Positions 5,717 through 6,525 of a DNA stretch of 6,525 bases are shown here, one piece after another; position 1 is the first letter of the stretch; each line of letters opens with the position of its first letter. Made by a program: the position numbers and the translations under genes. The stretch is from an uncultured Lentisphaeria bacterium. Lineage in GTDB: Bacteria > Verrucomicrobiota > Lentisphaeria > Victivallales > Victivallaceae. The notes under the pieces were generated by a model. It was given only the letters and a program-made list of their open reading frames with translations, made no database searches and was not told the origin of the DNA. The stretch spans positions 1 to 6,525 of the forward strand of contig CAIJKT010000446.1 in the NCBI GenBank assembly GCA_903821255.1, given 5' to 3'.

Positions 5717-6525
5717 TTAAAGAACTTTACTGTCCCCGGCGCCCGCATCCTTGGATTTGGCAAGCCAGTTATTGATAGTCGCAATGAATAACTCATTGTT
5801 GATCGGTTTGGTAATATAATCGTCGATTCCCGCCTTTATGCATTTTTCCTTGTCACCTTTCAGCGCATAGGCGGTAACAGCAATAATCGGCGTATAGAGG
5901 CCGGTCGCGGCTTCGTAATTTCTGATTTCCGCGGTCGCCTCCAGCCCGTTCATGACCGGCATCTGGATATCCATCAACACCAGGTCAAATTTCCCGTTTT
6001 TATAAGCCTCCACTGCTTCCGCGCCATTAAATACCGCGACTACATTATGATTCCGCTTCTGCAGCAGGACTTTTACCAGATAATTGCTGGTCTTGTCATC
6101 TTCAGCTAAAAGAATATTGGCACCTCTTTCCGTGATTTTCGGCACAGTATCTGCAACCGTCTGTTCTTTTTTGTCATCTGAATCTGTCGGCAGGCCCAGT
6201 TTCACGATGAAAAAGAAACTGCTTCCGACGTCTTTAATGCTTTCGACCCAAACTTTACCGCCCATCAACTCAACCAGCTGCTTGGTAATGGCCAGCCCCA
6301 GGCCGGTACCGCCGTAACGCTTTGAATAAGAACTGTCCAACTGGGTGAATGCACTGAACAGGCAGTTCAATTCATCTTTTGAAATTCCGATGCCGGTATC
6401 CGATACCTTGAACAGAACCTCGATATTCTTGTCGCCAATGCTTCTCAGCATCACCGCAACAGTGATTTTGCCGATATGAGTGAATTTTACCGCGTTGCCG
6501 ATAAGATTGGCCAGCACCTGGCGGA
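5717..6525 (-). CDS. Hybrid histidine kinase, C-terminal part: HATPase plus receiver domain (5' end beyond window edge)
   Basis: The reading frame enters from the right edge, so sensor and H-box regions are not visible. The first visible codons give RQVLANLIGNAVKFTH, a textbook N-box. Next come a G1 box VSDTGIGI (around 6406-6383), an F-box region (FSAFTQLDSSYSKRYGG) and a G2 box GGTGLGLAI (around 6313-6287): a complete, canonical ATP-binding domain. A hydrophilic linker (about 6187-6120) leads to a C-terminal receiver. This has the acidic pair in LLAEDDK, phosphoacceptor Asp at 5969-5971 in LMDIQMPVMNG, Thr at 5873-5875 in AVTAYA and the Lys of TKP at 5807-5809. The chain ends soon after the receiver (SKDAGAGDSKVL), with no Hpt or output domain, so signal presumably passes to a separate Hpt protein or the receiver acts as a phosphate sink (inference). 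A GTG at 6517 that could be taken as a start is only the Val inside the N-box. The next gene on the strand begins 104 bases later. Confidence 0.92.
   Translation of the reverse strand, partial: RQVLANLIGNAVKFTHIGKITVAVMLRSIGDKNIEVLFKVSDTGIGISKDELNCLFSAFTQLDSSYSKRYGGTGLGLAITKQLVELMGGKVWVESIKDVGSSFFFIVKLGLPTDSDDKKEQTVADTVPKITERGANILLAEDDKTSNYLVKVLLQKRNHNVVAVFNGAEAVEAYKNGKFDLVLMDIQMPVMNGLEATAEIRNYEAATGLYTPIIAVTAYALKGDKEKCIKAGIDDYITKPINNELFIATINNWLAKSKDAGAGDSKVL

Noticed and set aside
6509..6517. GTG at 6517 as start of a complete 266-residue gene
   Set aside because: The frame continues upstream as Arg-Gln and completes the N-box RQVLANLIGNAVKFTH. The GTG is an internal valine and the gene is simply cut by the window edge.

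Overview
The window reads as a bacterial chromosome segment with a close to balanced base composition. The genes are tightly packed, and the short spacers between them are AT-rich. The phylum cannot be fixed from sequence alone. A signal peptide followed by a periplasmic-type sensor domain, plus two complex histidine kinases, fit a Gram-negative environmental bacterium, possibly deltaproteobacterial or PVC-like (low confidence). No RNA gene, mobile element, CRISPR array or integration scar was seen.

Left part (1-2870, minus strand): a two-gene signalling operon. A 761-residue sensor kinase is transcribed first. It has a PhnD/TtrS-like periplasmic solute-binding sensor, a membrane helix, a cysteine-bearing PAS domain and a histidine kinase core. 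A response regulator follows 34 bases later and runs off the left edge. Its receiver domain carries an unusual insert of about 37 residues.

Middle (2871-3081): a 211-base divergent regulatory region between the kinase and a plus-strand aldo/keto reductase (3082-3951). It holds a promoter candidate for each direction and two separate dyad-symmetric elements. One overlaps the kinase -10 box; the other lies about 66 bases upstream of the predicted reductase start of transcription. This suggests, as inference, that the two-component system controls itself and/or the reductase.

Right part (3962-6525, minus strand): in transcription order, the C-terminal end of a hybrid histidine kinase that enters from the right edge, a nucleoside 2-deoxyribosyltransferase-like protein, and an M42-family metallo-aminopeptidase. 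The last two are probably cotranscribed, because only 31 bases separate them. A good sigma70-type promoter candidate lies directly upstream of the transferase and argues for a start site 78 bases inside the longest open frame. The peptidase and the aldo/keto reductase converge with only 10 bases between their stop codons.

Most of this is ordinary signalling and housekeeping content. The parts most worth follow-up are the sensor kinase architecture with its partner regulator and the structured divergent intergenic region.
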